From Ruminococcus sp. (GTDB taxonomy: Bacteria > Bacillota > Clostridia > Oscillospirales > Acutalibacteraceae): 56,425 nucleotides of DNA. The position numbers and the translations under genes are program-made. Where the stretch lies: assembly GCA_022779485.1 (NCBI GenBank), contig JALFTC010000032.1:1-56425 (forward strand), in the 5' to 3' direction. The notes beneath the pieces were generated by a model, which was not told the origin of the DNA, made no database searches, and saw only the letters and a program-made list of their open reading frames with translations. Shown piece after piece: positions 1-7,387 of this stretch (positions within the stretch are counted from its first letter, which is position 1; every line of letters starts with the position of its first letter).

Positions 1-123
1 GTAAATTATGCGATTTTTTAGTCTCTGCACCGTTTTTAGCACCGATTGGTGTAAATTTGGTGTAAAGAGGTAAATTTATTCGGTTTGGAAAGTCCCGAAA
101 CCCGCATAAATACTGGGGTTTTC
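1..123. other. Left-edge non-coding segment after lysS
   Basis: This stretch holds no supported gene. Two close direct repeats of the type TTGGTGTAAA lie at about 46-66. An imperfect inverted repeat (GGTTT...AAACC) lies at about 90-111, followed by a weak AACCC/GGGTT pair next to the lysS stop. Closely spaced GGTGTAAA repeats are the kind of sequence seen at arm-type sites beside tyrosine integrases. No integrase is in view, so that reading is only an inference. Confidence 0.3.
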
Positions 124-1623
124 TTACTTGTCGTTCGGTAATGACTTCATTGTTGGGAAAGCGATAACATCGCGGATGCTTGATGAATCGGTTAGGAGCA
201 TTACAAGTCTGTCAATGCCCATTCCCATTCCTCCTGTTGGTGGCATACCGTATTCCATAGCTGTGAGGAAATCCTCATCAATCATATTAGCCTCGTCATC
301 CCCTGCCTCACGGAGCATCATCTGATGTTCAAATCTGCCTCTCTGGTCGATTGGGTCGTTAAGCTCGGTGTAGGCATTGGCAAGCTCTCTGCCTGTTACA
401 AAGAATTCAAATCTTTCAACAAGCAAAGGATTGTCGCCCTTTCTCTTTGTAAGAGGAGAAATTTCAACAGGATAGTCTGTAATAAAGGTTGGCTGAACCA
501 GCTTGTCCTCTACATATTCGTCAAATGCATATGCGAGGATATTGCCCCAGGTGTCGGTTGACTTAACCTCAAGGTGAAGCTCCTTTGCAACTTCCTTTGC
601 CTTTTCGGTATCGCCCATAAATTCGCTGAAGTCAACGCCTGAATACTCCTTAACAGCATCAATCATTGTCATACGCTTAAAGGGTGTAGCAAGGGAAATT
701 TCCTGCCCCTCATATGTTATCTGGTCTGTGCCGTTTACTGCAAGGCAGGACTTATTAACAAGTTCCTCGGTAATATCCATCATACCGTTGTAGTCTGTGT
801 ATGCCTGATAAAGCTCAATAGTTGTAAACTCAGGGTTATGCTTAACATCCATACCCTCGTTTCTAAAGATTCTGCCGATTTCGTAAACTCTTTCCATACC
901 GCCGATAATAAGTCTTTTCAGCGGAATTTCGGTGGCAATTCTCATATACATATCAATGTCAAGTGTGTTGTGGTGGGTGATAAACGGTCTTGCAGACGCA
1001 CCGCCGGGGATTGTATTAAGAACAGGTGTTTCAATCTCTACAAAATCCTTGCTGTCCATAATGTTGCGGATGGTGGAAACAATTTTACTTCTCTTGACAA
1101 ATGTTTCCTTAACCTCGGGATTCATTATGAGGTCAACCTCACGCTGACGGTATCTCAAATCCACATCCTTTAGTCCGTGGTACTTTTCAGGCAATGGCAA
1201 AAGTGACTTTGAAAGCAGCTTTACACCTGTTGCGTGAACAGACACTTCACCCATTTTTGTTTTGAACACAAAGCCTGTACATTCCATAATGTCGCCGATG
1301 TCCCACTTTTTAAGGCCCTTGTATGTATCCTCACCAAGGTCGTCAAACTTTGCAAAAATCTGCATCTTTCCCGAACGGTCATGCAAATCCATAAACATAA
1401 CCTTACCCTTGCCACGCTTGGACATAATTCTGCCTGCAATGGTAACTGTCTTGCCCTCTAATTCCTCAAAATTATCGGTAATATCCTTGTTCAGGGTATC
1501 TCTTGATGAAGTGTTGACCATATATGGGTCGTTGCCGGCAGCCTGTAACTCCGCCAACTTGTCACGGCGAACCTTTAGCAAATCTCCGCCGTTGTTCTTA
1601 TTCTGATTATTCTGCTCTCCCAT
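124..1623 (-). CDS. lysS: Lysyl-tRNA synthetase, class II
   Basis: This enzyme attaches lysine to tRNA-Lys in the cytoplasm, using ATP. The 499-residue product has the usual length for bacterial LysS. An N-terminal OB-fold anticodon-binding domain lies at about residues 55-150 and a class II catalytic core at about 170-495. Class II motif 2 is visible as RIFRNEGMD near residue 251, and motif 3 as GMGMGIDRL near residue 466. The ATG start has AGGAAAG upstream. The gene lies 88 bp downstream of greA on the same strand, an arrangement common in Clostridia. A hairpin sits in that gap, so the two genes may be only partly co-transcribed. The start differs from many LysS proteins only in a short polar N-terminal tail. 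Confidence 0.96.
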   Translation of the reverse strand: MGEQNNQNKNNGGDLLKVRRDKLAELQAAGNDPYMVNTSSRDTLNKDITDNFEELEGKTVTIAGRIMSKRGKGKVMFMDLHDRSGKMQIFAKFDDLGEDTYKGLKKWDIGDIMECTGFVFKTKMGEVSVHATGVKLLSKSLLPLPEKYHGLKDVDLRYRQREVDLIMNPEVKETFVKRSKIVSTIRNIMDSKDFVEIETPVLNTIPGGASARPFITHHNTLDIDMYMRIATEIPLKRLIIGGMERVYEIGRIFRNEGMDVKHNPEFTTIELYQAYTDYNGMMDITEELVNKSCLAVNGTDQITYEGQEISLATPFKRMTMIDAVKEYSGVDFSEFMGDTEKAKEVAKELHLEVKSTDTWGNILAYAFDEYVEDKLVQPTFITDYPVEISPLTKRKGDNPLLVERFEFFVTGRELANAYTELNDPIDQRGRFEHQMMLREAGDDEANMIDEDFLTAMEYGMPPTGGMGMGIDRLVMLLTDSSSIRDVIAFPTMKSLPNDK

Positions 1624-1646
1624 TACTACTTTCCTTTCCGATATAA

Positions 1647-1668
1647 AAGGCAGTCAACAGACTGCCTT
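1647..1668 (-). terminator. Hairpin between greA and lysS
   Basis: Perfect 8-bp inverted repeat AAGGCAGT/ACTGCCTT with a 6-nt loop. On the minus strand only a short T-rich run follows. It is probably a weak or partial terminator for greA, or a processing site, rather than a full stop before lysS. Confidence 0.5.
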
Positions 1669-1711
1669 AATCAACAAAAATATACTGTCTTAAAATTAGC
1701 TGTCTGACAAA

Positions 1712-2185
1712 TTATTTTAGAATTTCAATCACCTTGTAAGCCACTACACCGCCCGGTGTTTCAATTTCTGCAACATCGTCAACAACCTTGCCGATAAGAC
1801 CCATACCAACAGGGCTTTCGTCAGAAATCTTCATTTCCTTTGGGTTGCTTTCGTTAGAGCCTACAATTCGAACGGTCATTTCCTTATCTGTGGCAATGTT
1901 TTTAATGACAACAGTACTGCCAACATGAACCTTGTCGTTGTTAATTTCGCTTTCATCAATGAGAACAGCATTTTTAAGGCTTGCCTCAATGTCTGCGATT
2001 CTGGCTTCAAGGATAGCCTGCTCGTTTTTAGCGTCATCATATTCAGAGTTTTCCGAAAGGTCACCGTAGGAACGGGCAACTTTAATTTTTTCTGCAATTT
2101 CTTTTCTTTTTTCGCCCTTAAGAACTTCAAGCTCCTCTTCTAATCGTTTAAGACCTTCTTCTGTGAGCATAACCGGTTTTGCCAC
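1712..2185 (-). CDS. greA: Transcription elongation factor GreA
   Basis: GreA enters the RNA polymerase secondary channel and stimulates cleavage of backtracked transcripts. The 157-residue length fits the family. The N-terminal coiled coil (about residues 10-75) contains the conserved run ARSYGDLSENSEYD, which includes the acidic tip residues. The C-terminal FKBP-like domain (about 80-157) contains ESPVGMGLIGK. The start is GTG, chosen because AAGGA lies about 10 nt upstream and because the family begins with an A-K-x-V segment before LTEEGLKRLEEEL. The first internal ATG, 15 nt further in, has no ribosome binding site. A strong promoter lies 39-66 bp upstream, and lysS follows downstream. 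Confidence 0.96.
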   Translation of the reverse strand: MAKPVMLTEEGLKRLEEELEVLKGEKRKEIAEKIKVARSYGDLSENSEYDDAKNEQAILEARIADIEASLKNAVLIDESEINNDKVHVGSTVVIKNIATDKEMTVRIVGSNESNPKEMKISDESPVGMGLIGKVVDDVAEIETPGGVVAYKVIEILK

Positions 2186-2223
2186 TTAAAACACATCCTT
2201 TTTTCTTAAATATATACTATTTA

Positions 2224-2251
2224 ATTATATCATTCTTAGCCATTATGTCAA
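2224..2251 (-). promoter_or_regulatory. greA promoter
   Basis: On the minus strand TTGACA (2246-2251) and TATAAT (2224-2229) are both consensus, with a 16-bp spacer. It directs transcription into greA and probably lysS. Confidence 0.85.
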
Positions 2252-2274
2252 GCGTTTAAACAAGGAGATTTCAA

Positions 2275-2437
2275 GGGAAATACTGATTAAATCATTTGCA
2301 CAGATTGTGCTGTCAGATTTTTTGTCGGTATGTTCAAAAAACCGCAGGAATGCTGACGCATTGCGAGGATTTTTTGGGCATACCGGCGGAAAATATGCAA
2401 ACAAGATGTGTGAAGTGATTTATTCAGTGTTTCCTTA
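2275..2437. repeat. 163-bp hairpin repeat, copy 1
   Basis: First of two head-to-tail copies. The ends are near-perfect inverted repeats of about 18 bp (GGGAAATACTGATTAAAT at the left, ATTTATTCAGTGTTTCC at the right). The interior folds on itself. A 16-nt arm ending CGGTATG pairs with one starting CATACCGG, with no mismatch if three G-U pairs are allowed in a plus-strand transcript. A run of six A pairs with six T. The tip is AATGC-TGAC-GCATT. No ORF is present. Confidence 0.85.
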
Positions 2438-2600
2438 GGGAAACACTGATTAAATCGTTTGCACAGATTGTGCTGTCAGATTTTTTGTCGGTATGTTCAA
2501 AAAACCGCAGGAATACTGGCGTATTGCGAGGATTTTTTGGGCATACCGGCGGAAAATATGCAAACAAGATGTGTGAAGTGATTTATTCAGTGTTTCCCTA
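2438..2600. repeat. 163-bp hairpin repeat, copy 2
   Basis: Second copy, nearly identical to the first at the same 163-bp period. The tip stem here is AATAC-TGGC-GTATT. Compared with copy 1, the G-C pair has become A-T on both sides, so pairing is kept. The right terminal repeat overlaps the stop codon of the next gene (2587-2589) and encodes that gene's last three residues, GKH. Confidence 0.85.
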
Positions 2601-3408
2601 AATATTTGCCTAAACTTTTTACTGTACAGGTAGAATTTTCATTATAGGACACCCTTGGCACCATTTCCCCCAAAAAATACTTTCTTCCCTTGCTGTACAG
2701 GGCTGACGCAAAATACATTTCGTCCATATCCTCACACATCAGTCTTCGATATTCCTCAGGAAGTGTACAGGTGTAATTCCAGTAGCAAATAGCAGGTATT
2801 TCCACCTGCGGTTTTTCGCTTGTGAGTACAACAGCCCTTTTGTTAAGGTCAATTTTTCTTTGAATTTTACAAGGTGCAATCACAAAATCTGCATCCTTAA
2901 TTCGGGTAAGCCTATTAGTATAAACAATGCTCACACCTTGCTTTTCCATCATTTTTTCTCCCAAAATCTCATATTTTTCTTTGTTGCCTGTAACCACCAC
3001 AAAGTTGTCTGTTAGGGTGCAGAGTTTCCACAAAAACTCGCTTTCACTCCCATCTGCATCAATAAAGGCTACATTCAGCTTTTGAGGATTTTCCATTGAA
3101 TCAAGGGTACTAAATGCAAAATTACAGGTCATCTTTTTTACAAATGTATTGTCATGAAATCTTACCAATCCGGAATCTTTGGGGAAGTGTATTTTGTCAC
3201 TGCAAATCATACTTTCAGCCTGAATTCCTGCTATCTTTCGCACTGCATCCCAGTTTATTTTATCCCTATAATTTACATATGTAATTCTGCGTACAGCAAG
3301 TTTTTTTCCGTCCAAATAGCTTTCGTACAACCTGTCTTTGTAAAATACGGAAAACAACCTTTTTATCCCTGTGAGCTTTCTATCCTCAACAGTAAATGTA
3401 GTAAACAT
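2587..3408 (-). CDS. Conserved protein of unknown function
   Basis: I do not recognise this 273-residue protein. It has no signal peptide or membrane segment. The middle (about residues 105-185) reads like an alternating beta-alpha fold: VAFIDADG, then FVVVTGN, then VSIVYTNR, then ADFVIAPC. That order suggests a Rossmann-like domain, but no nucleotide-binding loop is convincing. Several cysteines are spread through the second half. The ATG at 3408 was chosen over one 15 nt earlier because GGGGTG lies 5 nt upstream. That site is part of a hairpin arm. The gene is last in a leftward run with the M23 peptidase and ftsEX. Its stop codon lies inside a hairpin repeat. Confidence 0.7.
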   Translation of the reverse strand: MFTTFTVEDRKLTGIKRLFSVFYKDRLYESYLDGKKLAVRRITYVNYRDKINWDAVRKIAGIQAESMICSDKIHFPKDSGLVRFHDNTFVKKMTCNFAFSTLDSMENPQKLNVAFIDADGSESEFLWKLCTLTDNFVVVTGNKEKYEILGEKMMEKQGVSIVYTNRLTRIKDADFVIAPCKIQRKIDLNKRAVVLTSEKPQVEIPAICYWNYTCTLPEEYRRLMCEDMDEMYFASALYSKGRKYFLGEMVPRVSYNENSTCTVKSLGKYLGKH

Positions 3409-3415
3409 AAAAACA

Positions 3416-3442
3416 CCCCGCATACAATACTAATATGCGGGG
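3416..3442 (-). terminator. Hairpin carrying the ribosome binding site of the 273-residue protein
   Basis: Nine-bp perfect stem CCCCGCATA/TATGCGGGG with a 9-nt loop. On the minus strand it is followed by TGTTTTT and then the ATG at 3408. It looks like an intrinsic terminator after the S41-like stub. Its 3' arm also supplies the GGGG of the next gene's Shine-Dalgarno, so folding should lower both read-through and initiation. Confidence 0.6.
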
Positions 3443-3471
3443 AAAAATGATTTATTAATAAAACCTGTTTA

Positions 3472-3906
3472 CTATTTTGTTGTAGTTTCTTTGGGATTGT
3501 CCTTTAGTACAGATTTTTTAATGAGAACATATGAGCCGTCAGAAATTTTACAGTTCTTGTAATCCTTATATTTGTCGGAGTCATACTTGTTTTCGGGAAC
3601 ATAGATAATGTTTTCCTTGTCTATTCTTTCAACATACTGAGAAGCCAAAGCATTCCTAAGCTCCTCTTCGTTAATCTCTCCACAGTAGTTTTCTCGAATT
3701 GCGGAGTCAACCTCGTAAAGCTTGGTAAACATAGCCTGTTTTTCCGCCAAATCTGTAACCTTAGAATTAAAGGTGTGCATTGCATATATGTATGCACAGG
3801 AAAATGCAACAGCACCGCACAAAGCTGAAACAGCGATTGTTATCCCCAAAGGAACGCCCTTTTTAGCCCCTTTTGACCTTTTTGTCCGTCTTTTTCTATT
3901 ATCCAT
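3472..3906 (-). CDS. Membrane-anchored protein resembling only the N-terminus of an S41 peptidase
   Basis: The 144-residue protein has a basic N-terminus, one membrane segment (about residues 20-43) and an extracellular part. The stretch KLYEVDSAIRENYCGEINEEEL (about 63-84), followed by a YVE...ENKYDSDKYKDY segment, resembles the pro-region that precedes the PDZ domain in CtpA-type S41 peptidases. The PDZ and protease domains are absent, and only 60 bp separate this gene from the next. In many Clostridia a full S41 peptidase follows ftsE, ftsX and the M23 hydrolase, which is the slot this gene occupies. No clear ribosome binding site is visible, and the gene starts 5 nt after the M23 stop, so coupled translation is likely. 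The S41 relationship is inferred from sequence pattern and position. Confidence 0.6.
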   Translation of the reverse strand: MDNRKRRTKRSKGAKKGVPLGITIAVSALCGAVAFSCAYIYAMHTFNSKVTDLAEKQAMFTKLYEVDSAIRENYCGEINEEELRNALASQYVERIDKENIIYVPENKYDSDKYKDYKNCKISDGSYVLIKKSVLKDNPKETTTK

Positions 3907-3911
3907 AATTA

Positions 3912-5201
3912 TTAAAATTCAGACATTGGGTCGTACTTAACACCGTTGTATCTGCACTCAAAATGTAGGTGAGGACCGCTTGACCAGCCTGTTGAGCCAA
4001 CATAGCCGATTACCTGACCCTTAACTACTGTGGAGCCGGCGCTTACAACAGCTCTGGTAAGATGACCGTAAATTGTACACTTTCCGTTGCCGTGGTCTAT
4101 CCACACATAGTTGCCGTATCCGCCACCGCAACCGCAGGAGCCGGACTTTGCCCAGTTGTGGGAACAGGAATTTTCGGCAACAACAACTGTACCGCCGTCA
4201 GCCGCAACAACAGTTGCACCCATAATTCCACCGCTGGAAATATCTATTGCACCGTGACCGTAACTGCCTCTGTCCTCGCCAAAGGTTGATGAAAGGGCTG
4301 TAAAGCCCGGAACAGGCCAGCAGTAGCCACTTCCTGACGGAACCACATATGTGTCGCCGTAATTGCCATCTCCGTTACTTCCGCCATTGTCATTGTCTGT
4401 TCTGTTGGCGGCAGCTGCTGCTCTTTCGGCAGCCTCTCTCTCCCTCTGTGCTTTTTCTGCATAGTACTGGGAAATTTGGTCGTCAATGCCGTTTAGCTCA
4501 CCATTGTTAGCCTTAATTGCCGCCTCTTGCTTTTTGTTCCTTGTGTAAAGTGTATCAAGAACTTTTTGGTTTTCGTCCACCAAGGCTTGCAGGTCATCCC
4601 TTTTAACTTGGAGATTCTTCTTTTCTTTTTCCTGGTCCTTCTTGTCGGACTGAAGCTCCTTTTTCTCTGCCTTTACAGCGTCCATATCGGACTCAATATC
4701 ATTAATCAACTTTTCATCGTAATTACTTACATTTCTGACAAGCTCAACCTTATCGAGGAAGTCGCTAAAGTCCTTTGCGCCTAAAATAATTTCAAGAGAG
4801 CTGACATCACCTGACATATAGATTGTCTTAATCCTTTTTCTCAGGGTATTTGTCCTGTCCTCAATATCCTTGTTAAGCTGATTTATCTTTTTTGTCTTTG
4901 ACTGAATTTTCTTGTCCAGCTCATTGATTTTTTCCTGACTGACAACAATTTCTTCGTTTACTGTTTGTACCTTTCCCAAAAGGGACTTCTGGTACTCCTT
5001 AGTTTTTGCTATTTCGTCATTTGTTTCGTCTAAAATCTTTTGATATTCTTCGCTTTTCTTTTTCAGTTCAGCCTGCTTTTGTTCAAGCTCCGAAATTGAA
5101 TCTTCGGCAGTTACCTTGTTAACATCTGTATGCAGATAAAAGGCAACTGTGCCTGTAACAACAGTAAGCATAAGTACTGCAGAAATAATCTTCTTTAGCA
5201 A
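3912..5201 (-). CDS. M23 (LytM-type) murein hydrolase with coiled coil, EnvC-like
   Basis: This is a secreted cell-wall endopeptidase or hydrolase activator likely controlled by FtsEX. The N-terminus is a signal anchor (about residues 1-25). A long coiled coil follows (about 30-250), rich in K, E, Q and L. A Ser/Gly/Asn linker leads to an M23 domain (about 290-429). Zinc-ligand motifs are visible: the HGAID region and the terminal HLHFE. The family name in E. coli is EnvC. The start is taken as TTG at 5201, because AAGGAG lies 9 nt upstream. A TTG three codons earlier touches that Shine-Dalgarno and is less likely. The gene lies 30 bp after ftsX, consistent with one division operon. Confidence 0.85.
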   Translation of the reverse strand: MLKKIISAVLMLTVVTGTVAFYLHTDVNKVTAEDSISELEQKQAELKKKSEEYQKILDETNDEIAKTKEYQKSLLGKVQTVNEEIVVSQEKINELDKKIQSKTKKINQLNKDIEDRTNTLRKRIKTIYMSGDVSSLEIILGAKDFSDFLDKVELVRNVSNYDEKLINDIESDMDAVKAEKKELQSDKKDQEKEKKNLQVKRDDLQALVDENQKVLDTLYTRNKKQEAAIKANNGELNGIDDQISQYYAEKAQREREAAERAAAAANRTDNDNGGSNGDGNYGDTYVVPSGSGYCWPVPGFTALSSTFGEDRGSYGHGAIDISSGGIMGATVVAADGGTVVVAENSCSHNWAKSGSCGCGGGYGNYVWIDHGNGKCTIYGHLTRAVVSAGSTVVKGQVIGYVGSTGWSSGPHLHFECRYNGVKYDPMSEF

Positions 5202-5231
5202 ATAAGACAACTCCTTTCTCTTTCAACTACA

Positions 5232-6137
5232 TTACCATCCAAGTATGATAGAGCCCTCTTTTTTCAGATATTTACTAATACTGATAAGACCGCCAATCAT
5301 ACCTACTACCACACCTGCAACCACAAATGCAGCTGCGATTTGCCACATTACAGAACTAAATGCAATCGGTGTGAATGGTATTACATATTGAATAGCCTCG
5401 CAAATAAGGTCGTAACCAAGCATTAATCCAAACAGAGAAATTATACCGGAAACTGCACCGATGATAATTCCCTCCATAAGGAACGGAATTCTTACAAACA
5501 TATTTGTAGCACCAACGGATTTCATAATGCTGATTTCAAACCTACGGGCATACATTGTCATACGAATTGTGTTTGAAATAATAAACAGTGAGATTATTAC
5601 CAAAGCGCATATAACGGCGATTGACAAAATCTGCACCAATTTGTTAAGACTGGTGAGCTTGTCCGCTACATCTGTTTGGGAAGAAACAGTTGCAACTCCT
5701 GTTATAGCCTTAATCTCTTTTACGGTTTCGTCATATTTTGACAAATCACTCACTGTTACCTTATACGCATCCGGCAGAGGGTTTCCCTCTCCCTCCATTT
5801 CGGCAAACACCTTGTCACCCAAAACATCCTTGTAATCCTTGATTGCCTCCTCCTTTGGGAAGAAGGTAACCTCAGTGACATTTTTTAGTGTTTTCATCTG
5901 TTCGCCTGCCTGGGTTGTTTCCTCGTCGGTGGCATTGTCCTCCATATATACAGTGGTAACATTGCTTGCTCCAACCTTGTCAACAACTGTCTTAACATTA
6001 ATGGACACCATAATTGCCGCCCCGGTAAGTATAAGACAGGAAACAAGAACACCAACAGACGCAAGGCTCATCATTCTGTTTGCCCAAACATTTTTGATGC
6101 CTTCTTTTAATAAATAACCAATACTACTGATTCTCAT
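5232..6137 (-). CDS. ftsX: Cell-division ABC transporter permease FtsX
   Basis: FtsX is the membrane partner of FtsE and relays ATP hydrolysis to a wall hydrolase outside the cell. The 301-residue protein has four membrane segments (about 22-45, 170-195, 220-245, 270-292) and a large extracellular loop between the first two (about 50-165), as expected. The N-terminal sequence GIKNVWANRMMSLAS and the SIMKSVGATNMFVRIPFLMEG segment are typical. It lies 76 bp after ftsE and just before the M23 hydrolase gene. This supports an FtsEX-hydrolase unit like that of other Gram-positives. Confidence 0.95.
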   Translation of the reverse strand: MRISSIGYLLKEGIKNVWANRMMSLASVGVLVSCLILTGAAIMVSINVKTVVDKVGASNVTTVYMEDNATDEETTQAGEQMKTLKNVTEVTFFPKEEAIKDYKDVLGDKVFAEMEGEGNPLPDAYKVTVSDLSKYDETVKEIKAITGVATVSSQTDVADKLTSLNKLVQILSIAVICALVIISLFIISNTIRMTMYARRFEISIMKSVGATNMFVRIPFLMEGIIIGAVSGIISLFGLMLGYDLICEAIQYVIPFTPIAFSSVMWQIAAAFVVAGVVVGMIGGLISISKYLKKEGSIILGW

Positions 6138-6213
6138 ACATCATTTCCCCTTTTCCACACTACTTAAACTAATACCTGATAGAAATTAGACCGCAAAGAT
6201 TGTCTGCTTTTTA

Positions 6214-7239
6214 TTAGGTATTAGTATTAAGCGAATCAATGACAGAATCCACTGCTGCATCCTGCTTTTTCTTCTTCTCTTCCTCAGCCATAATTCTTCT
6301 GATTTTTGCCGGGTCAAGTTTTACTGTGTGGATAAGGTCTTCCTTATTATCTGATTCTATTTCCTCAACAATTTTGTCAATATTTTCAACTGCTTGATCA
6401 ACCTTTGACTTTGGAGGCTCTATAACTTCCTCTTTTGGAGCAGACTCCTCAAAGCTAAGTTCCTCAACATCATCAGGGGATTCTTCATCCAGTTTCAAAA
6501 GCGGGCTTAATTCGTCGTCGGCAATATCCTGGTCGTAGGAAGAAATAAGCTCAATATCTTCAACAGATGTTTCTTCAAGCATAGTATCGTGAACAATTTT
6601 ACCCTTGTGTATCTCTATAACACGCTTGCCAAACTCCTTAACCAGGTCATGCTCGTGGGTAACAATAATAATAGTTGTACCCTGCTTGTTAATCTCCGAC
6701 AGCAAATCAATAATTTCGTGGGACATTTCAGGGTCAACATTACCTGTTGGCTCGTCAGCAATGATAATTTCAGGGTTGTTAACGAGGGCTCTTGCCAAGG
6801 AAACTCTCTGCTGTTCACCACCGGAAAGCTGACTTGGCTTGCTTTTAATTTTACTTCCAAGACCAACCAGCTTTAGAATATAAGGAACTCTCTCCTTAAT
6901 TGTTTTGTTGTTTGCGCCAACGCATCTCATAGCAAATGCCACATTGTCGTAAACAGACATTTTTTCAATAAGGCGGAAATCCTGAAAAACTATTCCCATT
7001 TTTCTTCTGAGATAAGGAACCTTCCTCCTGCGAAGCTTGCTCAGTCTGATTCCGTCAACATTTATTTCACCCTTAGTAAGCTTTTCTTCACTCATAATTA
7101 ATTTGAGGAAGGTACTCTTACCGGCACCTGAAGAACCAACGATAAAAACAAATTCTCCATCATTTATCTTTAGACTAACATTGTTCAGTGCGTGTGTGCC
7201 GGAAGGGTAATCTTTAGATACATTTCTAAATTCTATCAT
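6214..7239 (-). CDS. ftsE: Cell-division ATP-binding protein FtsE with long acidic tail
   Basis: This is the ATPase of the FtsEX complex, which couples division to septal wall hydrolysis. Walker A is GSSGAGKST (residues 35-43), the signature is LSGGEQQ (138-144), and Walker B is IIIADEPTG (158-166). The FtsE domain normally ends near residue 228. Here about 110 extra residues follow, rich in E, D and K, with a helical-looking end (IMAEEEKKKKQDAAVDSVI). Such tails occur in some Clostridia, and their function is not known to me. The ATG start has AGGAGAAGG upstream. The gene leads the ftsE-ftsX-M23 run. Confidence 0.95.
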   Translation of the reverse strand: MIEFRNVSKDYPSGTHALNNVSLKINDGEFVFIVGSSGAGKSTFLKLIMSEEKLTKGEINVDGIRLSKLRRRKVPYLRRKMGIVFQDFRLIEKMSVYDNVAFAMRCVGANNKTIKERVPYILKLVGLGSKIKSKPSQLSGGEQQRVSLARALVNNPEIIIADEPTGNVDPEMSHEIIDLLSEINKQGTTIIIVTHEHDLVKEFGKRVIEIHKGKIVHDTMLEETSVEDIELISSYDQDIADDELSPLLKLDEESPDDVEELSFEESAPKEEVIEPPKSKVDQAVENIDKIVEEIESDNKEDLIHTVKLDPAKIRRIMAEEEKKKKQDAAVDSVIDSLNTNT

Positions 7240-7290
7240 TTAATCCTTCTCCTGTTTGGTAATTAATGGATATATACCATTTTGCACAAA

Positions 7291-7323
7291 ACTCGTTCTG
7301 CCAAAAATTACGGCAGAACGAGT
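7291..7323 (-). terminator. Terminator-like hairpin after the CdaR-type gene
   Basis: Perfect 12-bp inverted repeat ACTCGTTCTGCC/GGCAGAACGAGT with a 9-nt loop, followed on the minus strand by TTTGTGC. The stem is strong but the T-run is short. It separates the regulator gene from ftsE. Confidence 0.6.
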
Positions 7324-7387
7324 CCCATTTAATACTTAGCTCAGCCTAAATACTGAAAATTTTTCATACTTAATTTGAGGTTAGTAT

